A stretch of DNA of 64,000 nucleotides from Parasphingorhabdus cellanae. Its GTDB lineage: Bacteria; Pseudomonadota; Alphaproteobacteria; Sphingomonadales; Sphingomonadaceae. The notes below the pieces were generated by a model. The model did not search any database. It was not told the origin of the DNA and worked only from the letters and a program-made list of their open reading frames with translations. The translations under genes were made by a program, and so were the position numbers. How positions within the stretch are numbered: position 1 is the stretch's first letter; each line of letters opens with the position of its first letter. This document shows, piece by piece, positions 47,636 through 56,820 of this stretch. The stretch lies in assembly GCF_017498565.1 (NCBI RefSeq), contig NZ_CP071794.1:3586001-3650000 (forward strand), written 5' to 3'.

Positions 47636-50323
47636 GTGAAAGCGAGTTTGTCTGTGAAGCATAAAAAACGGCTCCTGCCCATATTGATGAGTGGTACAAT
47701 TCTGGCAGGCACGTCCGTGCCGACCCATGCGCAGGACACGCCCGTGGTTCAACCGCCGGCGGCTCAACCCCCGGCAGTTCAGCCTAGCGTAACGGCCAAT
47801 GATACGATCAGGTCTATCGTCGTAAATGGTGCTCAGCGGCTAGAGTCAGATACGGTTCTGTCTTATATGAAACTGCGCGTCGGGCAGACCTATACGCAGG
47901 AATCGGCGGATCAGGCACTTAAGGACCTTTTTGAAACAGAATTGTTCAAGGATGTCAGTATCCGCAATAATGCTGGTGCTGTGGTTATCGATGTTGTCGA
48001 AAACCCCGTTATCAACCGGATATTGCTGGAAGGTAACAAGCGGATCAAAGAGGATAAGATTCGCCCGGAAATCCGTCTTGCTCCTCGCCAGATATTCACC
48101 CGGTCAAAAGTGCGCGCTGATGTCGCTCGTATCGTTGAGCTCTATAAGCGTAAGGGGCGTTTTGCAGCCAGTGTAGAGCCCAAAATGGTTCAACTCGATC
48201 AGAACCGCGTTGATATTGTTTTCGAAGTCAATGAAGGTCCGAAATCAAAAGTTCAGCAGATTAACATCATCGGCAACGAGGTGTTCTCCGATGGTAAGTT
48301 ACGCGGTGAAATGGCGACGAAACAGTCGCGTTTCTATCGTTTTTTCAGCTCCAGCGATACTTATGATCCTGACCGGCTTGCTTTTGACCAACAGAAGCTA
48401 CGCCAGTTTTATTTGACCGAGGGCTATGCTGATTTTCGGGTTATCTCAGCAGTAGCAGAGCTGACACCAGATAAAAAAGACTTCATCATCACCTATGTCG
48501 TGGAAGAAGGCGATCGCTATAAATTTGGTGATGTGACAGTTGAAAGCGAGATCCGCGACTTCACTGCTGAAACGCTAACGCCGCTATTGCCTATGAAAGA
48601 AGGCGATTTTTATAACGCGAAGCAGGTTGAAGATACGGTGGAAAGCCTGTCAGAAACTGCTGGTCTATTTGGCTATGCGTTTGCTGATGTGCGACCGGAA
48701 TTTGATCGCGATAAAGAAACCCTGACCATGGGAATCAACTTCCAAGTCGCAGAAAGCGACCGTGTCTATGTGGAACGTATTGATATTAACGGCAATACGC
48801 TAACAGTCGATAAAGTGGTTCGGCGCGAATTCCGTTTGAACGAAGGTGATGCCTTTAACAGTTTCCAGGTGAAACGCTCTGCCAACCGGATTAAATCGCT
48901 CGGCTTTTTCCAGGATGAGCTGGAAATCGAGCAGAAGCAGGGGAGTGCGCCAGACCGAATCATTCTCGAAGCCAATGTCGAAGAACGCGCGACGGGTGAA
49001 TTGCAGCTTTCGGCAGGTTTCTCCAGTGTTGAGAATTTCATTCTGCAGGCCTCTGTCCGCCAGCGTAACTTCCGCGGTAAAGGACAGGAGCTTCGCGCCA
49101 GCGTGAGCTATTCGAGCTTTTCGCAGGCGATTGAATTGGGCTTTACAGAGCCTTATTTGTTTGACCGAAACATTGCGGTTGGTGTTGATGTTTTTCGTCG
49201 CGATTTGAACAGTTTCGGTTTTGATCAGGCAGGAGATCGACGAACGACATTTGAGCAACTGACAACTGGTTTCCAGGTTCGCGCGGGTGTTCCGATTACG
49301 GAATATTTATCGGCTTCTCTGCGCTATGGTTTGAGTTATGATGATGTGACGCTAGATAGAGATCGTTTCTTTTCTCCAGGTCCCGATGGTGTATTAACTT
49401 GCGATCCTGTACAGGCCGGCCGCTTTCTATGCGATGCCATTGGTAAGAGAACAACGTCATCAATTGGCGCATCGCTTATCTATGACGACCGCGATAATCG
49501 TGTTCGGCCCACGCGTGGCCAGACCGTTGTAGGTAGCCTTGATTTTGCAGGCTTGGGCGGCAGTGTGAAATATCTTAGAGGCCGTCTCAATGCCGCTAAG
49601 TACTGGCGGGTATTGGGCAACTTTATTTTCTCGGTTAGTGCCGAAGGCGGGTATATCCACCCGCTGGAAAATCGCGGTAGCGCGGCTGATGGTATTGACG
49701 ATGTTCGGCTGACAGACCGCTTTTTCCTCGGTGAACCACAAATTCGCGGCTTTGATATCCGCGGTGTTGGCCCACGGGTGATAAGATCTCGTTTTAGAGA
49801 AGAAATTGTTGATGGCCGTGCGGTCAATTCGATTATTGATTTTCGCGAAGATCGAAACAATGTTACTGATGACGCCATTGGTGGACGGGCCTATTATCTG
49901 GGACGGGCTGAATTGGAAATACCACTGGGCAGTGGCGCACGTGAGCTAGGGTTGCGACCATCAATATTCGTCGATGCTGGCGCTGTGTTTAACGTTACGC
50001 AACCGCTGTTGATTGATAACCGGGTACAGGCCACCCTTAATGGCGTTCCGCAATTTTTGACCGTTGGTGCCGACGGCAATATAACACAAACGGCTGACGC
50101 TGTTGATGCCAATGGCGTAGCAAATGAACCAGATTTGGTCCCCCAATTTAGCTTCACCGAACAATTTTTTGGCGATAGCGCCAAACCACGCGTTTCCGTT
50201 GGCATTGGCGTCAACTGGAATTCTCCATTCGGTCCGTTTAGGATCGATGTAGCACGCGCTCTGTTAAAAGAGCCAGGTGATGACACCAAGCTATTCACTT
50301 TCAATGTAGGAACACAATTCTAA
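47636..50323 (+). CDS. bamA: Outer membrane protein assembly factor BamA
   Basis: An 895-residue Omp85 protein that inserts beta-barrels into the outer membrane. A signal peptide (KKRLLPILMSGTILAG...PTHAQ) is followed by a Pro/Gln-rich linker, five POTRA domains at about 60-440, and the barrel with the late RGFDIRGVGPRV motif and final strand ending TFNVGTQF. The start is uncertain: GTG 47636 or GTG 47654, neither with a strong ribosome site. Its stop overlaps the ompH-like gene by one base. Confidence 0.96.
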   Translation: MKASLSVKHKKRLLPILMSGTILAGTSVPTHAQDTPVVQPPAAQPPAVQPSVTANDTIRSIVVNGAQRLESDTVLSYMKLRVGQTYTQESADQALKDLFETELFKDVSIRNNAGAVVIDVVENPVINRILLEGNKRIKEDKIRPEIRLAPRQIFTRSKVRADVARIVELYKRKGRFAASVEPKMVQLDQNRVDIVFEVNEGPKSKVQQINIIGNEVFSDGKLRGEMATKQSRFYRFFSSSDTYDPDRLAFDQQKLRQFYLTEGYADFRVISAVAELTPDKKDFIITYVVEEGDRYKFGDVTVESEIRDFTAETLTPLLPMKEGDFYNAKQVEDTVESLSETAGLFGYAFADVRPEFDRDKETLTMGINFQVAESDRVYVERIDINGNTLTVDKVVRREFRLNEGDAFNSFQVKRSANRIKSLGFFQDELEIEQKQGSAPDRIILEANVEERATGELQLSAGFSSVENFILQASVRQRNFRGKGQELRASVSYSSFSQAIELGFTEPYLFDRNIAVGVDVFRRDLNSFGFDQAGDRRTTFEQLTTGFQVRAGVPITEYLSASLRYGLSYDDVTLDRDRFFSPGPDGVLTCDPVQAGRFLCDAIGKRTTSSIGASLIYDDRDNRVRPTRGQTVVGSLDFAGLGGSVKYLRGRLNAAKYWRVLGNFIFSVSAEGGYIHPLENRGSAADGIDDVRLTDRFFLGEPQIRGFDIRGVGPRVIRSRFREEIVDGRAVNSIIDFREDRNNVTDDAIGGRAYYLGRAELEIPLGSGARELGLRPSIFVDAGAVFNVTQPLLIDNRVQATLNGVPQFLTVGADGNITQTADAVDANGVANEPDLVPQFSFTEQFFGDSAKPRVSVGIGVNWNSPFGPFRIDVARALLKEPGDDTKLFTFNVGTQF

Positions 50324-50976
50324 TGACTTTTTCAACCAAGACACTTTTGAAATCGGCCGCCTTAGGCCTTGCAACCTTGTCGGTTCCGGCAATGGTAACA
50401 ACACCTGCTGCGGCCCAGTCACGGACCAGTATTGCGGTTGCCAATTATGAAGCAGCTGTTGTCCGTTCACAGGCTTACCGGACTGCAGTAGAGCAGATGA
50501 AAACTACCTATAAAGCAGATATCGATGCGACCAATGCTCGTGCGACTGCTTTGCAGACGGAACTGAAACCACTTGTTGACGCGTATAATGCCGCCGTTCA
50601 ACAGCCCAATGCGAACGCACAGACGGTTCAGCCACAAGCGCAGGCGCTTCAGGCAAAGCGACAATCTGGTCAGCAGGAACTGGCTCGTTTGCAACAGCGT
50701 GTCACCTTGGCGACTGCCTATGTCGAAGAGCAAGTCGGCCTGAAATTGAACGATGCGATCAAGGCGGCGATGAAAGCCAAAAATGTTGATCTCGTGCTAC
50801 AGCCGCAAGCTATTGTCGCGCGGGAACCTTATGTCGATATTACTGAATCTATCGTTGCAGAGCTTAACAAGCTGGTTCCTTCGGCTACAATCACGCCGCC
50901 TGCAGGCTGGAAGCCCGGCCAGGCTCAACAAAATGCGCAGCAGCCGGCGGCAACCCAGCAACCTTCAGGCCGGTAA
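50323..50976 (+). CDS. OmpH/Skp family periplasmic chaperone
   Basis: A 217-residue protein with a signal peptide ending in PAAAQ. The central region (about 60-150) is a long helical hairpin typical of Skp/OmpH, which holds unfolded barrel proteins for BamA; the core IAVANYEAAVVRSQAYRTA and NVDLVLQPQAIV fits the family. The tail is Gln/Pro/Ala-rich (AQQNAQQPAATQQP). It overlaps bamA by one base (TAATG), which supports the role. Confidence 0.85.
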   Translation: MTFSTKTLLKSAALGLATLSVPAMVTTPAAAQSRTSIAVANYEAAVVRSQAYRTAVEQMKTTYKADIDATNARATALQTELKPLVDAYNAAVQQPNANAQTVQPQAQALQAKRQSGQQELARLQQRVTLATAYVEEQVGLKLNDAIKAAMKAKNVDLVLQPQAIVAREPYVDITESIVAELNKLVPSATITPPAGWKPGQAQQNAQQPAATQQPSGR

Positions 50977-50985
50977 ATAAGCATA

Positions 50986-51444
50986 ATGTCTGAGTCGATG
51001 GATTATGACGTCACCAAGGTAATGGCGGTTTTGCCCCACCGTTACCCTATGTTGCTGGTCGACCGGGTGGAAGAACTGGTCAAGGATGAATCCATTCGTG
51101 CAGTGAAAGCCGTCACGATGAATGAAGGGTTTTTCCAGGGCCATTTCCCTGGCCGTCCGATCATGCCAGGCGTTATGATTATCGAGGCTTTGGCGCAGGC
51201 TGCTGGCGTTTTAGCGATGGAAAGCTTCGGGCTGGTCGGTTCAGGCAAGCTGGTCTATTTCATGGCAATTGATGGCGCAAAATTCCGTAATCCCGTCGAG
51301 CCAGGTTGTTTGCTTTCGCTCAACGTAGAATTTGTCCAGAAACGTCCACGGGTCTGCAAGTTCTCCGGAAAGGCGATGATTGGCGAAAAATTGGCGGCTG
51401 AAGCCAATTTTACGGCAATGATTGCTGATCCGCCGAGTTCATAA
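50986..51444 (+). CDS. fabZ: 3-hydroxyacyl-ACP dehydratase FabZ
   Basis: A 152-residue hot-dog-fold enzyme of type II fatty-acid synthesis. The catalytic residues are H53 in [12 protein letters not shown] and E67 in IIEALAQ. Full length. Directly behind bamA and the ompH gene, where most Gram-negatives have lpxD before and lpxA after it; both are absent, which fits a sphingomonad with sphingolipids instead of LPS. Confidence 0.97.
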   Translation: MSESMDYDVTKVMAVLPHRYPMLLVDRVEELVKDESIRAVKAVTMNEGFFQGHFPGRPIMPGVMIIEALAQAAGVLAMESFGLVGSGKLVYFMAIDGAKFRNPVEPGCLLSLNVEFVQKRPRVCKFSGKAMIGEKLAAEANFTAMIADPPSS

Positions 51445-51564
51445 TTGACCGCATAGCCGATAAAAGAATCTTGCACTTTGGAGCAGCGGCAGTTAATGCG
51501 CCGCTTCACAGACAATTACACGCTTAGGGACCTGGTCGGAAACCAGCCCGTTTTGGAGCAAAAA

Positions 51565-51795
51565 ATGAAAAAAGATACGCATCCCGATTATCACATGATC
51601 AAGGTCCAGATGACCGATGGCACCGTGTTTGAAACCCGCTCTACCTGGGGCAAAGAGGGCGATACGCTGCAACTTGATATTGATCCAACATCGCACCCAG
51701 CATGGACTGGCGGCAACCAACGCCTTCTCGACGCTGGCGGCCAAGTCGCACGCTTCAACAAGCGCTTTGGCGGTTTGTCACTTAAGAAAAACTAA
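51565..51795 (+). CDS. rpmE: 50S ribosomal protein L31, zinc-free type
   Basis: I start at ATG 51565, after GGAG, to give 76 residues beginning [10 protein letters not shown]; the open frame extends upstream without support. The core ends in [18 protein letters not shown], the L31 signature. The cysteines of the zinc-binding form are missing, as in the C-minus version common in alphaproteobacteria. A short hairpin follows and may end both this gene and the convergent pxp operon. Confidence 0.93.
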   Translation: MKKDTHPDYHMIKVQMTDGTVFETRSTWGKEGDTLQLDIDPTSHPAWTGGNQRLLDAGGQVARFNKRFGGLSLKKN

Positions 51796-51803
51796 GCCGT
51801 GCT

Positions 51804-51825
51804 GGCAGAGGTTCGCGCCTCTGCT
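51804..51825. terminator. Hairpin between convergent rpmE and pxpC
   Basis: GCAGAGG (51805-51811) pairs with CCTCTGC (51818-51824), six-base loop, one more G-U pair outside. No U-run on either side, so the terminator call is weak. Confidence 0.35.
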
Positions 51826-52772
51826 CACCACAAGCTTATGGTTCCCAGCCACGTTGTGAGAAGAGCGAGCTTCTTGCGATAAATTTCTATCGCCCGTTCG
51901 TTTGAAACTTGCACAAGTTGGATTTGGGAGCCGGGACGCAATTGGCCGATCAAGTGGCGATCAGACCGTATTACTTGCGCAACCCTTGGATAACCGCCGG
52001 TTGTTTGTGCATCGGGCCCAAGCAGGAACGGTTCGCCGTCTGGTGGGCATTGAATCGTGCCAGGGAAAACAGGCGCGCTTTTCATTTTTGACCCACTGTC
52101 TTGTTCCAACACCGCGCCTTGTAAGCTGAGGCCCATCCGATTGGTTTGCGGTCCAATTTGATAAGTTTCTTCAAAAAATATCTTTTGAGAATATGAACTT
52201 AAAGTGGAAATCTCCGGTCCAATAGTAGCTCGTATGATAGATTTATTTGATATCACGGGTCGCAGGCCACCAGGTGTTCTTTTGCTGGTATTTGTCGACC
52301 GATGGCCTTTTGTCCATTTGATCGTATCATTGGCTTTTAATGCGCGACCTTGGAAACCACCCAATCCGGCACCAAGGTAGGTAGACTGCCCACTTAATAG
52401 GTATTGCGCATCTATTTCTCCCGAAACGGCCAGATAGGATCGGCAGCCCTGAGCGGCTGGACCGACATGAATTTCGTCACCGGGTTTCGCATATATCGGT
52501 TCATGCAACGCCCGATTTTCACCGTTTATGCGCAAAAACCCTGCTGCGCCTGTAAGGGCTAGGACAATGGGATGCTCGGCAGTGAATTTGGCATCATCCA
52601 GCGTTAGTTCTATTGCTATCGCTTCTGGAGGATTGCCGACTAAATGATTGGCCAAAGCGAGAGATAAGCAATCTGCCGCGCCAGCCGCTGGCATGCCCAG
52701 GTGCCGATGACCTGAAAACGGCGCGCCCTGCAAGGTCGTCTGCAAGCCAGGTTTGACAACCGTGAGCGTCAT
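51825..52772 (-). CDS. pxpC: 5-oxoprolinase subunit C
   Basis: A 315-residue member of the biotin-dependent-carboxyltransferase/allophanate-hydrolase subunit 2 family (KipA-like). Visible marks are GAPFSGHRHLGMPAAGAADCLSLALAN near the start, SYLAVSGEID and the late GGYPRVAQV. With PxpA and PxpB it forms the ATP-dependent prokaryotic 5-oxoprolinase that opens 5-oxoproline to glutamate. It overlaps pxpB by 4 bases. No biotin carboxylase gene is adjacent, which supports the oxoprolinase over a urea-amidolyase role. Confidence 0.9.
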   Translation of the reverse strand: MTLTVVKPGLQTTLQGAPFSGHRHLGMPAAGAADCLSLALANHLVGNPPEAIAIELTLDDAKFTAEHPIVLALTGAAGFLRINGENRALHEPIYAKPGDEIHVGPAAQGCRSYLAVSGEIDAQYLLSGQSTYLGAGLGGFQGRALKANDTIKWTKGHRSTNTSKRTPGGLRPVISNKSIIRATIGPEISTLSSYSQKIFFEETYQIGPQTNRMGLSLQGAVLEQDSGSKMKSAPVFPGTIQCPPDGEPFLLGPDAQTTGGYPRVAQVIRSDRHLIGQLRPGSQIQLVQVSNERAIEIYRKKLALLTTWLGTISLW

Positions 52773-53434
52773 TTCAGTTCTTCTCTCGCGGTCGCATCAA
52801 ATTCCGCTTTGCTTATCCGCGTAAACGATACGATTTGATCGGCAGCCAAGAGTGCAGGTTGATCCTTTGCTGGATCAAACAACTTAACGGGAGTGCGGCC
52901 AATTACCGGCCAGCCGCCGGGACTGCTAAAGGAATAGATGCAGCTTTGATTACCGATAATGCCGATCGATCCCGCTTCTACTTTCTGTCGCGGTTTGGTT
53001 AATCTGCCGATATCAGTAATGTTCTCACAGCAGCGCAAATAAGCAAAGCCGGGCATGAATCCGAGCATCGCCACCGTGAATTCCAGGCCGCTGTGCCATT
53101 CCACTAACGCTTCTACCGTTAACCCCATTTTTTTAGCTATCCAATGCCGGTCGGGAGCGAATATTTCATCATAGCAAACCGGAATTGTCACCGGTGCTGT
53201 CTGCATCACCGCATCAGTTTGTAGCCTTGATAGTTGTTCCCGGAACAAGTCGGTCGCTTCATTTGGCGTGATCCGGACTGGGTCAAATTGTACGGCGATA
53301 CTATCCAACCCTGAAACGACCTCTTGCCATATCTTTTGTTCCCTTATTGCGGCGCTGACGGCATGAACCGTATCGAGATTGTTCAATTGGCAGGAAAGCC
53401 AGTCGTCACAGGAATGAATATCAAAACTATTCAC
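52769..53434 (-). CDS. pxpB: 5-oxoprolinase subunit B
   Basis: A 221-residue allophanate-hydrolase subunit 1 family protein (KipI-like). I start it at GTG 53434, overlapping the pxpA stop by 8 bases; the frame is open further up to 53509 inside pxpA. Family marks are PVCYDEIFAPD, MLGFMPGFAYL, and the PGGWPVIGRTPVKLFD block near the end. It works with PxpC and PxpA on 5-oxoproline. In Bacillus the homologue also inhibits the kinase KinA, an activity not expected here. Confidence 0.9.
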   Translation of the reverse strand: MNSFDIHSCDDWLSCQLNNLDTVHAVSAAIREQKIWQEVVSGLDSIAVQFDPVRITPNEATDLFREQLSRLQTDAVMQTAPVTIPVCYDEIFAPDRHWIAKKMGLTVEALVEWHSGLEFTVAMLGFMPGFAYLRCCENITDIGRLTKPRQKVEAGSIGIIGNQSCIYSFSSPGGWPVIGRTPVKLFDPAKDQPALLAADQIVSFTRISKAEFDATAREELK

Positions 53435-54194
53435 CGGGGACCGCAATGGATATCCCGTCAAGCTCCAGTGCTTGCCGCATGGCTTTTGCCGTGGCAAGCG
53501 CACCCTCACTATCGGAATGCAGGCACAGCGTCTCGGCTTGTATGACTTTTGATTTATTTCGGGCTGTCGTAACAGGTTCTCCGTGCGCCAGGACTAGTCC
53601 CTGTTGCACGCGCTGTGCATCATCGTCGATGACGGCTCCCTCTTTCATGCGAGGCACGAGGCGGGAGCGATCCGTATATTGCCGATCAATAAAGGCTTCT
53701 GCGATAAAGCGGACGCCGCTTTCTCGGGCTTTTCGCTGCATGATGGAGTCTGCCATGCCCACCAACGCTAGATTTTCGGCGCGCGCAATTGCGACCAAAA
53801 TATCTGCCAGAGTCTCACTATCCTGTGCATCGTTATAGAGCGCACCATGCGGTTTCAGGTGGGTGATGTCGGCTTCGACATCTGCTGCGACCGCTTTAAT
53901 CAAGTCCAACTGCTCCAGCAAACTGGTCTGTAGGCGGATAGGATCTATCTCAATGCTTATCCGTCCGAAATTGGCGCGGTCGGGATAAGAGGGATGGGCA
54001 CCGGCCCAAACGCCCTTTGCTTTGGCTGCCACCAACATAGCGCGCATGGTCTCCGCCGAACCTGCATGGCCGCCACAGGCGATGTTGCAACTGGACACAA
54101 TATCCATGATTGCAATATCGCGCGCTATTCCTTCGGCGCTTTCGTCCTCGCCCAGATCGGCATTGAGATCGATACTGGTGGTCACGGCCACCAT
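53427..54194 (-). CDS. pxpA: 5-oxoprolinase subunit A (LamB/YcsF family)
   Basis: A 255-residue TIM-barrel-like protein. I start at ATG 54194, overlapping the transporter stop by 13 bases; two in-frame GTG codons just after it are possible. IDLNADLGEDES, VSSCNIACGGHAGS, VWAGAHPSYPDR and LKPHGALYND are the family blocks, with Asp/His residues for metal or substrate binding. It catalyses part of ATP-driven cleavage of 5-oxoproline, a damage product of glutamate and glutamine. Cytosolic. Confidence 0.92.
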   Translation of the reverse strand: MVAVTTSIDLNADLGEDESAEGIARDIAIMDIVSSCNIACGGHAGSAETMRAMLVAAKAKGVWAGAHPSYPDRANFGRISIEIDPIRLQTSLLEQLDLIKAVAADVEADITHLKPHGALYNDAQDSETLADILVAIARAENLALVGMADSIMQRKARESGVRFIAEAFIDRQYTDRSRLVPRMKEGAVIDDDAQRVQQGLVLAHGEPVTTARNKSKVIQAETLCLHSDSEGALATAKAMRQALELDGISIAVPGE

Positions 54195-55402
54195 CCCAAG
54201 GCTCGTGCGATGAGACGGATACCGAGCATGAATGTGACGGTCAGTATGATAGCGCCAGCAATATTGCCCCTCCATCCATTCACATGCTGGCCCAGTACCG
54301 CCTTGTCATTAGCCAGTTTGACAAGGAAAAACGCGATGATCGGCAGCAACAATCCGTTAGCGATCTGGGCAACGAAGATAATCTCTACCGGTTTGTAATT
54401 CAGCAAGGCACCGAATGTGCCGGATAATATAACAAGCAACGCGCCGATCCTGAAAGGGGTCCGCGACGCTTTGCCAACCGTTTTGCCGAAAATCTCTTGA
54501 ACAATATATCCGGTTGCGAGCGGCGCCGTGATCGCCGAGGTCAGTCCTGCAGCAAATAGCCCGGCGCCGAGCGTTGCACTGGCAAAACTGCCAAATAAAG
54601 GGTTCAGTTGTTCTGCCATATCGGCCGCGCTGGAAATCTCTTGACCGCTTCCGAAAAGGCTGGCGGCGGCAGTTGCCAATATGGTGATGGAAACTAGTCC
54701 GCCGAGCCCAATGGAAAAAGCGCTATCTGTCTGTGCTTCTGACAGATCGCTTTCTTCCTTCCAGCGCTCTCTTACACTAGCGGCGTGGAGGAACAGATTG
54801 TACGGGACGATCGTAGTTCCAATGAGCGCGATGGCGGTCAACAATCCGCCTTCGGGGATGGATGGAATAAAACCGCTCAAAATCGCTCCAATATCTGGGC
54901 GTGTGATCAAGAATGTAAGCAGGAATGATGCACACATGAACAGCACCATGGCGATCAAAATCCGTTCTACCCAGCGCGGTTTGGAAAACAAGATTAGGGC
55001 TCCGGCCAGTAAAGCGATCAAGCCTATAGCCAGGTCCCGATTATCTGAAAAGTCGCTGTTGAGTGCTTCCAGGCCCAATAGAGCGCCAGAAATATTGCCA
55101 GCCTCATAAGCGGCATTACCAAGAGCCAAAGCTGCGATGAGCAATGTTGCAGCAAGCCAGCGTAACGGCGGAGATGCAACCGTCTGCATCATAGCTTCTG
55201 CAAGGCCCATACGGGAAACTAGCGCGACTCGAACGGCGATAGATTGTAAGATGATCGTCGTTACTGTCGCAAAGGCCAGCGCCCAAATAAGTGCAAATCC
55301 GAAATTGGCTCCGGCCAGAGTGCAGGCGGTAACGGTGCCCGGGCCAATGAAGGCTGCCGAGACCATCATACCCGGACCGGGCCGATAGCTGGTTATTTTC
55401 AA
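54182..55402 (-). CDS. NRAMP-like transporter of the pxp operon
   Basis: A 406-residue inner-membrane protein with about 11 helices and an NRAMP fold (LeuT-like). The metal-binding signature is changed: the TM1 motif DPGN is GPGT at residues 20-23, and the TM6 MPHN is VPYN at about 199-202. It is the first gene of the pxpABC operon and overlaps pxpA. Bacillus subtilis also has an NRAMP-type gene (ycsG) beside its pxpA homologue ycsF. Transport of 5-oxoproline or an amino-acid-like compound rather than Mn2+ is inferred. Confidence 0.8.
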   Translation of the reverse strand: MKITSYRPGPGMMVSAAFIGPGTVTACTLAGANFGFALIWALAFATVTTIILQSIAVRVALVSRMGLAEAMMQTVASPPLRWLAATLLIAALALGNAAYEAGNISGALLGLEALNSDFSDNRDLAIGLIALLAGALILFSKPRWVERILIAMVLFMCASFLLTFLITRPDIGAILSGFIPSIPEGGLLTAIALIGTTIVPYNLFLHAASVRERWKEESDLSEAQTDSAFSIGLGGLVSITILATAAASLFGSGQEISSAADMAEQLNPLFGSFASATLGAGLFAAGLTSAITAPLATGYIVQEIFGKTVGKASRTPFRIGALLVILSGTFGALLNYKPVEIIFVAQIANGLLLPIIAFFLVKLANDKAVLGQHVNGWRGNIAGAIILTVTFMLGIRLIARALGWWP

Positions 55403-55421
55403 TGGAAACGCTGCAATATGG

Positions 55422-56084
55422 TCATCCCCGTTGTGGTTCCACTTCGTCCGGCCATGGCCAAGCGCGTTCCCTGAACCATTTTGTAATCACATATTTTGTG
55501 CCGCTTCGAACCTTCATTCCATGGTGCAGCGTCAAATCGTTGACGTCGCCGTCGGGCTTCATATTGTTCCAGCATAATATATGGCCGGTTTTAGGAACGA
55601 ATTTCTTGTTCAGTTTCACAAAGCGTGTGGCACCGCCCGCACCCGGTTCATTCAAATAGATCATGAAGGTCCACGTGCGCTGACCGGATATGGTGCAGAA
55701 TTTTTTAAAATCTTCGCCATTGGGGTCGAAAAAATCGGTGTGAGCCTTGAATTCCTGCCCTTCGGCATATCGCTGTCCCTGAAGCGGCTCACCGAATTTT
55801 CGGTTGATATTCGCAAAATTGCAGATTTTGGCATCGATTTCTGCAACAAAACTATCGTCATGATCCAGATCGCATGTTTCACTGGTGCGAAAATAGTCAT
55901 CGCCATTGGCATCCGCGATTGTTGAGGGTCGGCGCTTTTCGTCAATGCGCTGGATAAGCTTTTCACATTCTTCCTTGTTCAGAAAGTTTTTTAATATGCA
56001 GAGTTCCACGTCCTTTTTCGGATAACGTTGCACCTGGCCCAAAGCGACCAGATAGTCTGCGGTAGTGCTGTTGTTATCTGTCAT
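55422..56084 (-). CDS. 2OG-Fe(II) oxygenase, prolyl 4-hydroxylase-like
   Basis: A 220-residue protein, started at ATG 56084; a GTG six codons earlier is an alternative. The double-stranded beta-helix fold carries the iron triad H-x-D in AHTDFFD at about 119-125 and the distal His in LTLHHGMKV, with Lys or Arg in SGTKYVITKWFRER for 2-oxoglutarate. N-terminal CILKNFLNKEECEKLI is typical of the P4Hc group. The substrate, a peptide or ribosomal protein in known cases, is unknown. It is 19 bases upstream of the NRAMP-like gene on the same strand and may share transcription. Confidence 0.85.
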   Translation of the reverse strand: MTDNNSTTADYLVALGQVQRYPKKDVELCILKNFLNKEECEKLIQRIDEKRRPSTIADANGDDYFRTSETCDLDHDDSFVAEIDAKICNFANINRKFGEPLQGQRYAEGQEFKAHTDFFDPNGEDFKKFCTISGQRTWTFMIYLNEPGAGGATRFVKLNKKFVPKTGHILCWNNMKPDGDVNDLTLHHGMKVRSGTKYVITKWFRERAWPWPDEVEPQRG

Positions 56085-56127
56085 CAAATGTTCCGAAATC
56101 ACTCTTAATGCCGGAATATCAGATTAG

Positions 56128-56820
56128 ATGAAAAATTGTCTGCCGCAACCGCTCTTTGCTGTCGGGCACAATATGGATATAGATCACGCAATCATGGCAG
56201 GCGCAAAATACGATCGCGGCGATAGCATCAATATACAAGGCGGGTTCACGCTGGTAGAGATGATGGTGGCTCTGTTCATTTTTTCACTGCTGTCGGTTGC
56301 TGGTGTAGCCCTGCTGCGCGGTGCGGTGGACAGCAACGAGGTTACCGATGCCAAACTCAGCGATATGGCGCAGATGCAGCGTCTTGTGTCGCTTATGGAA
56401 GCGGATTTAAGTCAGGCAATCCCACGACCTCATCGTGATGAGGAGGGAGGCCGGGTGGCTGCTTTCATAAGCGAGACGGGTAGCGGTGGTCGCGGTTTTC
56501 TGTTTTTCAGTCGTGGCGGACAAAGCAATATTAACAACAAGCCGCGCTCCAATATGCAGCGTATCTCTTATCAGTTAAATGAAGGAAGGCTTGAGCGGCG
56601 GCAATATGAGACTACCGACGGCGGCTCTATAAGCGAACCGGCAGAACTGCTCGATGGCATCAGCGATCTTGAACTGCGCTTTCGTGACAAAAGAGGGCAG
56701 TGGGTCAGTAATTGGCAGACCGAACGGCTTAGCGACTTGCCGCGTGCGGTAGAGTTGCGATTTGAACAGAATGGTAGAAAGTATCGCCATGTTTTTCTGG
56801 TCGGGACGGGCTATTTATGA
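56128..56820 (+). CDS. gspJ: Type II secretion minor pseudopilin GspJ
   Basis: A 230-residue pseudopilin. The prepilin cleavage site is in GGFTLVEMM, with Glu at +5 and a hydrophobic helix to about residue 62. The leader before it is about 38 residues if ATG 56128 is used; ATG 56173 or 56194 would shorten it. The globular part has the GspJ-type PAELLDGISDLELRFRD and ends LPRAVELRFEQNGRKYRHVFLVG. It overlaps gspK by 4 bases. No other gsp gene is near. Confidence 0.85.
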   Translation: MKNCLPQPLFAVGHNMDIDHAIMAGAKYDRGDSINIQGGFTLVEMMVALFIFSLLSVAGVALLRGAVDSNEVTDAKLSDMAQMQRLVSLMEADLSQAIPRPHRDEEGGRVAAFISETGSGGRGFLFFSRGGQSNINNKPRSNMQRISYQLNEGRLERRQYETTDGGSISEPAELLDGISDLELRFRDKRGQWVSNWQTERLSDLPRAVELRFEQNGRKYRHVFLVGTGYL

